NCBI GenBank assembly: GCA_964546015.1 | Contig: CAZJHO010000005.1 | Coordinates: 132,984-196,983 of the forward strand | Source of the DNA: JAFGVL01 sp964546015 | Lineage (GTDB): Bacteria; Bacteroidota; Bacteroidia; Bacteroidales; Paludibacteraceae | Direction of reading: 5' to 3' | DNA length: 64,000 nt | Shown here: positions 53,290-61,131 of the stretch, piece by piece | Numbering within the stretch: position 1 is the first letter of the stretch | Layout of the letters: each line of letters opens with the position of its first letter | Program-made: the position numbers and the translations under genes | Notes under the pieces: generated by a model | Database searches by the model: none | What the model saw: only the letters and a program-made list of their open reading frames with translations | What the model was told of the DNA's origin: nothing

Positions 53290-55091
53290 TGAAAAATTTT
53301 CAATCCATGCAACAAAAAATAAAAATAGCTGCAGCTGTACCCGAAGTTTCGTTAGCCAATTGTAGAGCCAATGCAGCACAATTGCTACAACAAATAACTC
53401 AAGCTGTCGGTCAAGGAGTTGATTTGGTTTGTTTTCCCGAACTGAGCCTTACAGGAGCTACTTGTGGCGATTTGTTTCATAACGAATTACTTCTTTCCGA
53501 AGCTGAAAAAAGCTTACAGTTCTTATTGATTTCTACTGAAAACTTATCTATTACGAGTTTGGTAGGTTTGCCTGTCCGATACAAAGGAGGCGTATACAAA
53601 GTGAGCGTAATTTTCGCACAGGGAAATATATTGGGTGTTGTGCCTGTTTCTTTATCGAAAAGAGAAAAAAGCGTCTTTGATGATTCTTCCGTTCTTTTGG
53701 CAGAAAAACAAATCAATCTTTGTGGACAAACGGTTTTGTGTACAGAGAGCTTTGTTGCTACCGATACATTTACTATTTCTGTTACAAGCGATTTTTCTCT
53801 TCTTTCGACACCTGCCGATGTGCTTGTCATTCCCTCGGCTTTGCCTGCTGTGGTCGGACAAGTTGCACGCATACGCAAGCAAGTAATAGCCTTGGCTTCA
53901 ACGCAGGCGGTGGTGTTTGTATCGGCAGGTTTTGGCGAATCGACTACCGATAATGTTTTTGCAGGTCATGCGTTAATCGCTGCTGATAAACAAATACTTG
54001 CTGAAATTGAGCCTTATTCACTTAACGCACAACTTGTTGTTGCCGAAGTTGTTCTTGGCTTATCAGAAGTAGATCCGATTATATCAACAGTTTTTGATGA
54101 GGCTGTTACACAGAACCCATTCCTTCCGAAAGCTGTCTGCATGGAAGAATGTTGCAGCGAAGCTTTTGTTATTCAAACACAGGGATTAATTACCCGTTTG
54201 CATCGCACAGGGATAAAAAAAGTGGTATTGGGTATTTCAGGCGGATTAGATTCTACACTGACATTGCTTGTTTGCGTCAATGCATTTGATAAAATGAACC
54301 TGCCGCGTAATGGAATTACCGGAATTACTATGCCGGGTTTTGGCACTACAGGACGCACCTATGCTAATGCGGTGGAATTGATTAGACAATTAGGTGTGAC
54401 TTTTCGGGAAGTAAGTATCAAAAATGCTTGTTTGCAACATTTTGCCGATATAAATCAACCTATTGATAAACACGATGCTGTTTATGAAAACGCACAAGCA
54501 CGCGAGCGCACACAGATATTGATGGATATTGCCAATCAGCAGTGTAGTCTTGTAGTTGGTACGGGCGATTTATCCGAATTAGCCCTTGGATGGGCTACTT
54601 ATGGCGGAGACCATCTGTCGATGTATTGTGTAAATGGCGGAGTGCCTAAAACGATGGTACGAAACATTGTGAGCTGGGCTGCTGATACGAAACAATTTGT
54701 TGCGGCAAAAAATATCCTGCACGATATTATTGATACGCCTGTTAGTCCGGAATTACTTCCTGCCGACGATGCCGATTGTATTTCGCAAAAAACCGAAGAT
54801 TTAGTTGGACCATACGAACTGCACGATTTCTTTTTGTATTATTTGCTTAAAAACGGATATTCACCCGTGCGCATACAACAATTGGCAGAACAACAGTTCT
54901 CCGATAAATATGACTCCGCTGCCATCAAAAAATGGCTTAACATATTTGTTCGTCGGTTTTTTACACAGCAGTTCAAACGCTCTTGTATGCCCGATGGGCC
55001 ACAAGTATTTGAAGTAAGCCTATCTCCGAGAGGAGGTTTTAGTATGCCTAGCGATGCTCTTGTGGATATGTGGTTGGAGGATTTGGAGTAA
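53289..55091 (+). CDS. nadE: NAD+ synthetase with degenerate glutaminase domain
   Basis: A 600-residue protein of the two-domain NadE type, which amidates deamido-NAD in the last step of NAD synthesis. The C-terminal synthetase is intact: P-loop LGISGGLDSTLTLLVC, GITMPGFGTT, QARERTQILMDIANQQ, VVGTGDLSELALGWATYGGDH and the terminal FKRSCMPDGPQV..SLSPRGGF. The N-terminal nitrilase-type domain keeps the Glu of the E-K-C triad (Glu51 in CFPELSLTG), but the Lys of the family VVPK is Val120 (LGVVPVSLS) and the Cys of the family EICED is Thr166 (ISVTSD). Glutamine hydrolysis therefore seems impossible, and the enzyme should use free ammonia. Coupling to gltD in an ammonium cluster agrees with that. 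Confidence 0.88.
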   Translation: MKNFQSMQQKIKIAAAVPEVSLANCRANAAQLLQQITQAVGQGVDLVCFPELSLTGATCGDLFHNELLLSEAEKSLQFLLISTENLSITSLVGLPVRYKGGVYKVSVIFAQGNILGVVPVSLSKREKSVFDDSSVLLAEKQINLCGQTVLCTESFVATDTFTISVTSDFSLLSTPADVLVIPSALPAVVGQVARIRKQVIALASTQAVVFVSAGFGESTTDNVFAGHALIAADKQILAEIEPYSLNAQLVVAEVVLGLSEVDPIISTVFDEAVTQNPFLPKAVCMEECCSEAFVIQTQGLITRLHRTGIKKVVLGISGGLDSTLTLLVCVNAFDKMNLPRNGITGITMPGFGTTGRTYANAVELIRQLGVTFREVSIKNACLQHFADINQPIDKHDAVYENAQARERTQILMDIANQQCSLVVGTGDLSELALGWATYGGDHLSMYCVNGGVPKTMVRNIVSWAADTKQFVAAKNILHDIIDTPVSPELLPADDADCISQKTEDLVGPYELHDFFLYYLLKNGYSPVRIQQLAEQQFSDKYDSAAIKKWLNIFVRRFFTQQFKRSCMPDGPQVFEVSLSPRGGFSMPSDALVDMWLEDLE

Positions 55092-55141
55092 CTGTTTATT
55101 GATATGTTGGTAGTTGCTGGAGAAAGTCTTTCATTAAGTCG

Positions 55142-55363
55142 TTATAATTCCTTCCTGTAGATTCTGATACGACTGGCACTCTTTATTATCTGTTGTCCCA
55201 GTGCCTCGTATTCTATCCGCCCCTGCTCTGTACTTGTATCAAGCTCTTTTTGTGCTCTTTTTAAACTATCGACTTCTATTTTTAAGGATGCTAAATTTTT
55301 TAATGCCGATGTTGCTTTAATATCCACATCAACCAGTACTTTCTTTTCTATATTATCTGCCAT
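55142..55363 (-). pseudogene. Stump of a phage tail tape-measure protein
   Basis: 73 residues beginning MADNIEKKVLVDVDIKATSA and continuing with LKNLASLKIEVDSLKRAQKE and EALGQQI. This closely resembles the first coiled-coil segment of tape-measure proteins from Bacteroidetes phages, which normally run to several hundred or over a thousand residues. Here the frame ends after RIYRKEL. No other tail or capsid gene is near. I infer a remnant of a degraded prophage. A short coiled-coil protein in its own right is possible but less likely. Confidence 0.6.
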
Positions 55364-55366
55364 TTC

Positions 55367-55398
55367 TTTTGTTTTTCATTTTTTAATATGTATATTTG
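55367..55398 (+). promoter_or_regulatory. Promoter of the small membrane protein gene
   Basis: TTTTG (55367-55371), exactly 19 nt and TATATTTG (55391-55398) match the Bacteroidetes consensus. The start codon follows 20 bp later. Confidence 0.7.
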
Positions 55399-55418
55399 TT
55401 CTATCTAATATCAACAAT

Positions 55419-55580
55419 ATGAATCCATTTTATTGGTTTATACTCGGAAATCTTTTTCTTTGGATTGTAGCTATTATTATCACTCCTTCGAAAAGGTTTA
55501 AGAAACCTCCTAAAGAAACAAGGAGCGTTGTTCCGTTTATCCGTATCTTGCAAGAAGATGACAATAAATATAAAGATTAA
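55419..55580 (+). CDS. Small single-pass membrane protein, 53 aa
   Basis: The frame starts MNPFYWFILGNLFLWIVAII, one membrane helix, and continues with a basic cytosolic tail (ITPSKRFKKPPKETRSVVPF, then IRILQEDDNKYKD). It has a consensus promoter 20 bp upstream and an intrinsic terminator 10 bp downstream, so it is a complete small transcription unit. I do not recognise the family. It sits between a phage remnant and a CRISPR relict, in a region that otherwise shows decay. Confidence 0.6.
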   Translation: MNPFYWFILGNLFLWIVAIIITPSKRFKKPPKETRSVVPFIRILQEDDNKYKD

Positions 55581-55590
55581 TACTCTCGCC

Positions 55591-55616
55591 CGCCAAAGGA
55601 ATTTGGCGTTTTTTTT
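55591..55616 (+). terminator. Terminator of the small membrane protein gene
   Basis: CGCCAAA and TTTGGCG pair around GGAA, followed by eight T. Confidence 0.85.
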
Positions 55617-55701
55617 ATTGTATTCTTTTAAATCTACCTTTGTAATTTTGCCTGCTATAAAGTTCTTTATCTTGTTTACATAGAAATACGCTCCGAAATA
55701 A

Positions 55702-55798
55702 CTTTGAGGTATTGAAAACAGTGCATCATTGCAGAAATGGTCGCATTGACAGTTGTGAATTCCTTTCAAAATTTTGTATCTTTGACTTGATTAACAGC
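55702..55798 (+). CRISPR. CRISPR relict: half repeat, one spacer, degenerate repeat
   Basis: 55702-55722 is identical to the last 21 nt of the repeat in the main array (ending GGTATTGAAAACAGT). A 29-nt spacer follows (55723-55751). Then 55752-55798 is a 47-nt variant repeat: its first 19 nt, GTTGTGAATTCCTTTCAAA, are identical, it keeps TATCTTTG, but it has a 3-nt insertion and a changed 3' third ending TTAACAGC. Orientation is the same as in the array at 61132. A full unit followed by a decayed repeat is what the trailer end of an array looks like, so this is probably the tail of an older array. Confidence 0.8.
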
Positions 55799-55935
55799 TT
55801 ATACTGTATGCATTGGACGGCAGGGTGTTGAAACAAATTTCACCAGACAATGGCAAAATAAACATCAGCGATCTTATGCCGGGAACATATATACTGGCAT
55901 CCGGCGGACAAACTTTACTGATAGTGAAAAAGTAA
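55795..55935 (+). pseudogene. Severed type IX secretion sorting domain
   Basis: A 46-codon open stretch with no start codon in place ends in a typical type A sorting domain (LYALDGRVLKQISPDNG, then KINISDLMPGTYILASGG and QTLLIVKK, stop at 55933). The rest of the exported protein is missing; the sequence to the left is the CRISPR relict. It has kept its own terminator. I read it as the last piece of a surface-protein gene cut by a rearrangement. Confidence 0.7.
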
Positions 55936-55964
55936 AAGAAAAATAAACCTCTAAAACAGGAATT

Positions 55965-55992
55965 AAAAGGAAGATAAATCTTCCTTTTTTTG
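55965..55992 (+). terminator. Terminator after the severed sorting domain
   Basis: AGGAAGA (55968-55974) and TCTTCCT (55979-55985) pair around TAAA, with flanking A and T runs that extend the stem and supply the T tract. Confidence 0.75.
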
Positions 55993-56347
55993 TTCTGAAA
56001 AGTTAGAGAGCTTAAATCAACCTTAAATAAAAATTCCTTCGCAACAAATTTTTACCGCAAAAGTTATTCATTTAAAATTTTCATGTTTGCTGTTTACTTA
56101 TACTTAATATTATATTTTAAATTAAATCTTTCATTTATAAAAGATTAACTATACAGAATTCAATAATAGAATATTATTAAGAACAAAGTTTCATAATTAA
56201 TTGTTAGATTTCCAGCTATTCTTAAATATATAATATTACTTTTGAAACATTAATTATTTAATTTAAGGAAAGTTATTCATTATCAAACAATGATTATACA
56301 TTTTAAATATCAGACAATTAAGTAGATTAACAATTTTAACTCATTTT
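55993..56347. other. A+T-rich gene-free stretch before the large surface protein
   Basis: About 355 bp with no credible reading frame. It holds a possible -7 box TACTTTTG (56237-56244) without a -33 box at the right distance. The leader of the surface-protein gene would then be about 100 nt long. Nothing else stands out. Confidence 0.4.
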
Positions 56348-59300
56348 ATGCAAAATAATAAAAATTTTCTTCCGGTAGGAAAAAAAAGGATAATAAGTAA
56401 AAATGTAATAGTAAAACTATTTTTATTTAGTGTAATTTGTTTTTATTTTTTACCGGCAAAGACCCAAAATCAATATATACCTGTTAATTGCAACACTCCG
56501 TTGGTTGGAGAAGGAAGGATCGTTAATCATGTTTCTGATAACCTGATAAGTGTTCTTTCCAATTTTCCGGCTGCTTTGAACAATCTGGTAGATGGAGATC
56601 TTAGTAATTATGCAACATTTCAAACTCCGGCATTGGTGGGAAATGTACCATTGATTTCAATTAAGGATGTTTTACATTATTACCCGGCAAATGTCCGTAC
56701 CGGTTTTGTTGTACAAACAAGTGGTGCTGCTTTAAATCTTTCGTTGATGAATGGATTTATAATCCGTACATACCGGAATGGAGTAGTGCAGGAAATAATA
56801 ACCACGTCCAACAGTACCCTGTCAATTGAATTGATAGGTAACTCACAAGGAAAACGACGCATTTCTTTTATTACAGCGTTACCTTTTGATGAAATAGAGT
56901 TGGTTCAGACTTCCTTGTCATCCCTCATAACATCAATAAATATTTATTATGCTTTTGTCGAACCTGTTTCCGGATGTGATTATAATTGTATAACACCGGT
57001 AAACACAATGAATTTTCCGGGGGCTGCTGCAAGTAGTTCTATAAGTGGACTGTGTTTGGGATGTTCTGTCTCCAATCTAAACAACGTGCTGGATGCATCC
57101 CTGACAAATTATGCATCCATGAATACTGTGGTGGGTTTTGTTGCGACCATAAATCTGAATGTGAAAGCAGGAGAAGTAATCCCAGCCGGGTCGGATGCCG
57201 GTTTTGTGTTGACTACAGCAGGCGGTCTGCTTGACGCATCTTTATTGCAAAACACAAAAATAAGTACTTATTTATCAGGAACTTTACAAGAAAGCCAAAA
57301 TTTTGGAGGAATTGCAGATATCTCTCTTTTAGCCGGAAATCTACAAGCATTAAGTTTTAAGACAACTAAGAATTTTGATGAAATCCAAATTTCCGAACCG
57401 ACTGCTATAGCTTTGGCTACCACTTATCGTATCTACTACGCTTTTATACGACGGGATAGTGATAATGACGGTTTCCCGAATTGTGTAGATAGATGTCCGA
57501 CCGGACCAGATTACTATGATGCAAATGGTAATGGAATACCTGATGCTTGTGATAATAGCTGTAATTTAAATGCCGGTGCGGATTTTTATTTATGCCCGGA
57601 TGAAACTTCCTATGATTTCGATAATCTGGGATTAGAAGATAATCTTACCTGGAATATACTCGACATAAGTGAATCCGGAGCTTCAATAAATTCTCAAGGC
57701 CTGGTAACGGGCATGCTTCAGCCCGGGAAGTATTACGTAGAAGTGGGAAATACTGAAGAATGTTATGATACGGTAATTATCACTAAAAGAGATCCTTTAG
57801 CAAATTTTACCTGTAATATTCCACTCATCGGGCCAGAAATGGAAATTTTTGATCCTTCCGGAGGAAATTGCTTATTGTGTATCAATAGTGGGACATCCGG
57901 CAATCCGGATAATGTGATAGATGGAGATCTTTCAAATTATATCGTTTCAAATTCATTAGTTTCCATTTTAAATTCTACTCCTGTAATTGGTGTGCATAAC
58001 AAGATAAAGACTTATCCTGCCGGAACCCGCACCGGTTTTGTAGTAAAAAATATGGATGGCCTTTTGGATGTAGACATACTGTCAAGTTTTTCCATCCGGA
58101 CTTATCTGCAAGGAGTAGAGCAGGAAACCATATCCGGAAACTTTCTCATGTTATCGACAGGATTATTGGGAACAGATAATAAACTGCAACGCATAGGCTT
58201 TGTATCTTCCCTGCCTTTTGATGCTGTGGTTCTGTATGTGAATTCCGGTATATCCATTTCCAGCGGATTACGGGTATATTATGCTTTTGAAGAAAGCGGA
58301 AGCGAATGCGATAACAATGTAGCCGATGATTGTGTCCAGATGCTTAAGGCGGGAGACGCAACCCTGGAGATGAGCAGGACAGGATTCTTTGGAATTGCTT
58401 GCGTTAATTGTTCTCTTACCAATTTGGGAAACCTGATCGATGAAGAAGATGATAATTATGCCGTTATATCCCAATCGATAGGATTAGAGTCCATTGCATC
58501 CGTTTCGATTAAAAGTGGACAACTGTTTACAAATAAATACCAGGCAGGATTCATTATAGCCTCTCCCGGAGGTTTATTAAATATTAGTGCTTTATCCGGA
58601 ATTACCATCCAGACATACAATAATGGAGTATTAGTGGATAATTATATTGCAAACTCTTCACTGGTCGGATTGGAGATAATAGACCAATCATCAGGAAAAA
58701 TGATGATTGTTTTTCAGCCTACAGCATCTTTCAATGAAATCCGCCTTACAGTTACAGCGACTATCGGAGTTTTACAGACTATACATGTTTATGGTGCGTT
58801 TGTCCGGAAAGACAGTGATGGAGATGGTGTGCCCGACTGTATGGACAAATGCTGCAAAGGACCCGATTACATCATGGATCCGGATGCTCCTGGCATCCCT
58901 TCAGCCTGTAGTATGGAAGCGATTGCCGATGCAGCATGTGTTTCTTATCCTGTAACAATATCTATAACCGAAAATAATCTCTCTGGCGAGTATTCCTATG
59001 CTCTTTACGAAGGAGATACTCAAATAGGGATATTTAGTTCCGATGAGCTTTCCTTTATTCCTGCAACATCCGGACCCGTGCTGTATACGATCAAAGCAAG
59101 TTTAAACGGTTCTGATTATGTTCCGGTAAAAGATCTTCATCTTGTAATTTATTCGAAAGCTTTGACCTGGTCACCTGTCTCTTCACAGGATACGGTTTGG
59201 AGTGATAATTTAAACTGGACTCCGGATCTTCCGGATACAGGCCCGGGAAGCTCTCCTTACTGGTGTACGGATGTTACTATACCGGGAGACGCAGTTTCTT

Positions 59301-60937
59301 TTCCTACACTGGAAGAAGGAGACCAATGCAGGGATATCTATTTTAAAAATAATGCTTCGGCAGGAAAAATCATATATCTGAAATACCGGCACGCATATGT
59401 CGAATTCAAGCCTAACCGGAATTCCTGGGTTATGATCTCGGCTCCTTTGAAATACATGTATTCCGCTGATTATGGAGCTGATTACAGCTGGAGCAGCGCT
59501 ATTTCTCCCAAAGTATTTATGCGGCATTTTGATGTGGAATATAAAACAACGGGGAAAATAAATCCTGACGGTGTCGCCGGAACTTCAAACGGAAATTTTT
59601 CACGAGCCTTTGCATATCTGGAAGAAAACCTGGAATCAGCCCAAGGCTTTGCAATCTGGATAAACGGGCAACCATACGCAGATAGTGATTTCCCTGCATC
59701 CGCTCCCTACAATTTCCCCAGAAGGGATCAAGAAAACGATGATGTTCTTTATTCCTATCACGATATAAATGGCAATTGGGTCGGAGATCCTTTTTACATA
59801 GAGGAGAGAGGAAATAATATAAAAAATGAAGAAGAATGGACTGCAACTTCCGTACCGGATGGAAATAACCGTTATCGCTTCATCTATGAAGATCTATTGG
59901 ATTCCAACAGAGAGTTTCAGGTTCCTATAACAACAGGAAGTACCATAATCGTAGGGAATCCGTTTATGTCACATCTCGATTTTGTCCGTTTTTATAATGA
60001 TAATACTGAGCGTATCTATAATTATTATCGGATATGGAACGGGGAACAATTCTATTCATATGTTTATCTTGAGGGATCCCAAGTCTGGTCCGGGCTGGAA
60101 GGATTATCCTCTTCCGGGGAAACAACTATATCCCAATATATTAGCCCTATGCAGGCGTTTTTTGTAGAAACGAATCCGGATTCTCCATCTTCCGTATTAA
60201 GATTTACCCCAGAAAGCTCTGTCGCTAAAACAGGAAGCACATTAAGAAATCTATCGACAGAAGAATCCCATATTTTAAGGATTAGTGTTCAGGCAGAGAA
60301 TAAAAAAAGCTATGGGATTGTCGCTGCTTTACCTGGCGTGTCTAACGGTTACCTCGCAGGAGAAGATGTTTATAAGCTCTTCTCCCCATATGATGAATTT
60401 CCTGAAATTTATACGGTTGCAGATGAAAATGCCATAGAAATAAATGCCGTGAATATAGATAATGATCACCTAATACCTATTGGGATAAAAACCAATATGA
60501 CAGGTCCTATGGAATTAAATATAAAAGGAAGTGATAGTTTCTCATCTTACGATGAAGTAAAAATAATAGATCTTGAAAAGAATACGGAACATGATTTAGA
60601 TAAGGCGGACACTACAATTCTTTTTGAAAAATCAAACACTGAAAACCTTGAAGGAAGATTTTATGTTGCGTTAAAAAGATACTCTGCTACGAATAAAGAT
60701 ATCACGGATAATAAAAAGTGTTCAATATCGATTTTTGTAAACGAGAAAACTATAACAATAAGCTCTGTTGAAGAAGAAATTAAAGCCATCCGCATTTACA
60801 ACCTAGAAGGAAAATTAAAATATTCAAAAGAAAATGTAAATAATAATTATCAGCAATTCTATTTTCAGGAAAAAGGGATTTTCTTATTACAAATCAAGAC
60901 AAATTATAATGTAAAAAATTATAAACTAATATTATAG
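56348..60937 (+). CDS. Very large type IX-secreted surface protein with four internal repeats
   Basis: A 1529-residue protein. A signal segment at about 22-40 (VIVKLFLFSVICFYFLPAKT) is followed by four related modules of roughly 170-190 residues. Each contains a 'NLVDGDLSNYA'-type start and a 'RTGFVV...G.L..S' middle (modules from about 45, 215, 490 and 670). Modules 2 and 4 each end in a Ca-binding thrombospondin-3-like stretch with paired cysteines (DSDNDGFPNCVDRCPTGPDY, about 368; DSDGDGVPDCMDKCCKGPDY, about 821). The C-terminal 500 residues resemble other Bacteroidales outer-surface proteins and end in a sorting domain (AIRIYNLEGKLKYSKENV to KGIFLLQIKTNYNVKNYKLIL). Adhesion or matrix binding is an inference; no enzyme motif is seen. 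Confidence 0.8.
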   Translation: MQNNKNFLPVGKKRIISKNVIVKLFLFSVICFYFLPAKTQNQYIPVNCNTPLVGEGRIVNHVSDNLISVLSNFPAALNNLVDGDLSNYATFQTPALVGNVPLISIKDVLHYYPANVRTGFVVQTSGAALNLSLMNGFIIRTYRNGVVQEIITTSNSTLSIELIGNSQGKRRISFITALPFDEIELVQTSLSSLITSINIYYAFVEPVSGCDYNCITPVNTMNFPGAAASSSISGLCLGCSVSNLNNVLDASLTNYASMNTVVGFVATINLNVKAGEVIPAGSDAGFVLTTAGGLLDASLLQNTKISTYLSGTLQESQNFGGIADISLLAGNLQALSFKTTKNFDEIQISEPTAIALATTYRIYYAFIRRDSDNDGFPNCVDRCPTGPDYYDANGNGIPDACDNSCNLNAGADFYLCPDETSYDFDNLGLEDNLTWNILDISESGASINSQGLVTGMLQPGKYYVEVGNTEECYDTVIITKRDPLANFTCNIPLIGPEMEIFDPSGGNCLLCINSGTSGNPDNVIDGDLSNYIVSNSLVSILNSTPVIGVHNKIKTYPAGTRTGFVVKNMDGLLDVDILSSFSIRTYLQGVEQETISGNFLMLSTGLLGTDNKLQRIGFVSSLPFDAVVLYVNSGISISSGLRVYYAFEESGSECDNNVADDCVQMLKAGDATLEMSRTGFFGIACVNCSLTNLGNLIDEEDDNYAVISQSIGLESIASVSIKSGQLFTNKYQAGFIIASPGGLLNISALSGITIQTYNNGVLVDNYIANSSLVGLEIIDQSSGKMMIVFQPTASFNEIRLTVTATIGVLQTIHVYGAFVRKDSDGDGVPDCMDKCCKGPDYIMDPDAPGIPSACSMEAIADAACVSYPVTISITENNLSGEYSYALYEGDTQIGIFSSDELSFIPATSGPVLYTIKASLNGSDYVPVKDLHLVIYSKALTWSPVSSQDTVWSDNLNWTPDLPDTGPGSSPYWCTDVTIPGDAVSFPTLEEGDQCRDIYFKNNASAGKIIYLKYRHAYVEFKPNRNSWVMISAPLKYMYSADYGADYSWSSAISPKVFMRHFDVEYKTTGKINPDGVAGTSNGNFSRAFAYLEENLESAQGFAIWINGQPYADSDFPASAPYNFPRRDQENDDVLYSYHDINGNWVGDPFYIEERGNNIKNEEEWTATSVPDGNNRYRFIYEDLLDSNREFQVPITTGSTIIVGNPFMSHLDFVRFYNDNTERIYNYYRIWNGEQFYSYVYLEGSQVWSGLEGLSSSGETTISQYISPMQAFFVETNPDSPSSVLRFTPESSVAKTGSTLRNLSTEESHILRISVQAENKKSYGIVAALPGVSNGYLAGEDVYKLFSPYDEFPEIYTVADENAIEINAVNIDNDHLIPIGIKTNMTGPMELNIKGSDSFSSYDEVKIIDLEKNTEHDLDKADTTILFEKSNTENLEGRFYVALKRYSATNKDITDNKKCSISIFVNEKTITISSVEEEIKAIRIYNLEGKLKYSKENVNNNYQQFYFQEKGIFLLQIKTNYNVKNYKLIL

Positions 60938-60991
60938 ATTTCTTTTCTTGTTAAATAATAATTGTTTGTTGCACCCATAATTAAACCATTT

Positions 60992-61081
60992 ATGAATAAG
61001 TCAATAATAATACTTCTGTTTTTGTTTTTTTGTAAAAACATATATTCCGAAGAATATACACCTTTTTTCCTTTACGGATGA
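60992..61081 (+). pseudogene. Truncated start of a secreted protein next to the CRISPR array
   Basis: ATG at 60992 opens MNKSIIILLFLFFCKNIYSE, a good signal peptide, then EYTPFFLYG and a stop (61079). The +2 frame continues as SFTDDNSDIYYSGYVPC and runs straight into the first CRISPR repeat, so the gene appears frameshifted and cut off by the array 50 bp later. Confidence 0.5.
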
Positions 61082-61131
61082 TAATTCTGACATTTATTAT
61101 TCCGGCTATGTTCCTTGCAGAATTGGAATGT

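Noticed and set aside
55401..55769. 122-codon minus-strand frame starting MKGIHN
   Set aside because: Its start lies in the CRISPR relict and its body is the antisense of the 53-aa gene and its terminator.
55752..55798. Minus-strand tracrRNA with anti-repeat TTTGAAAGGAATTCACAAC
   Set aside because: The complement fits, but there is no TAnnTTTG promoter before it and no terminator soon after it on the minus strand. The exact half-repeat at spacer distance on the other side fits a CRISPR relict better. It remains a possible alternative.
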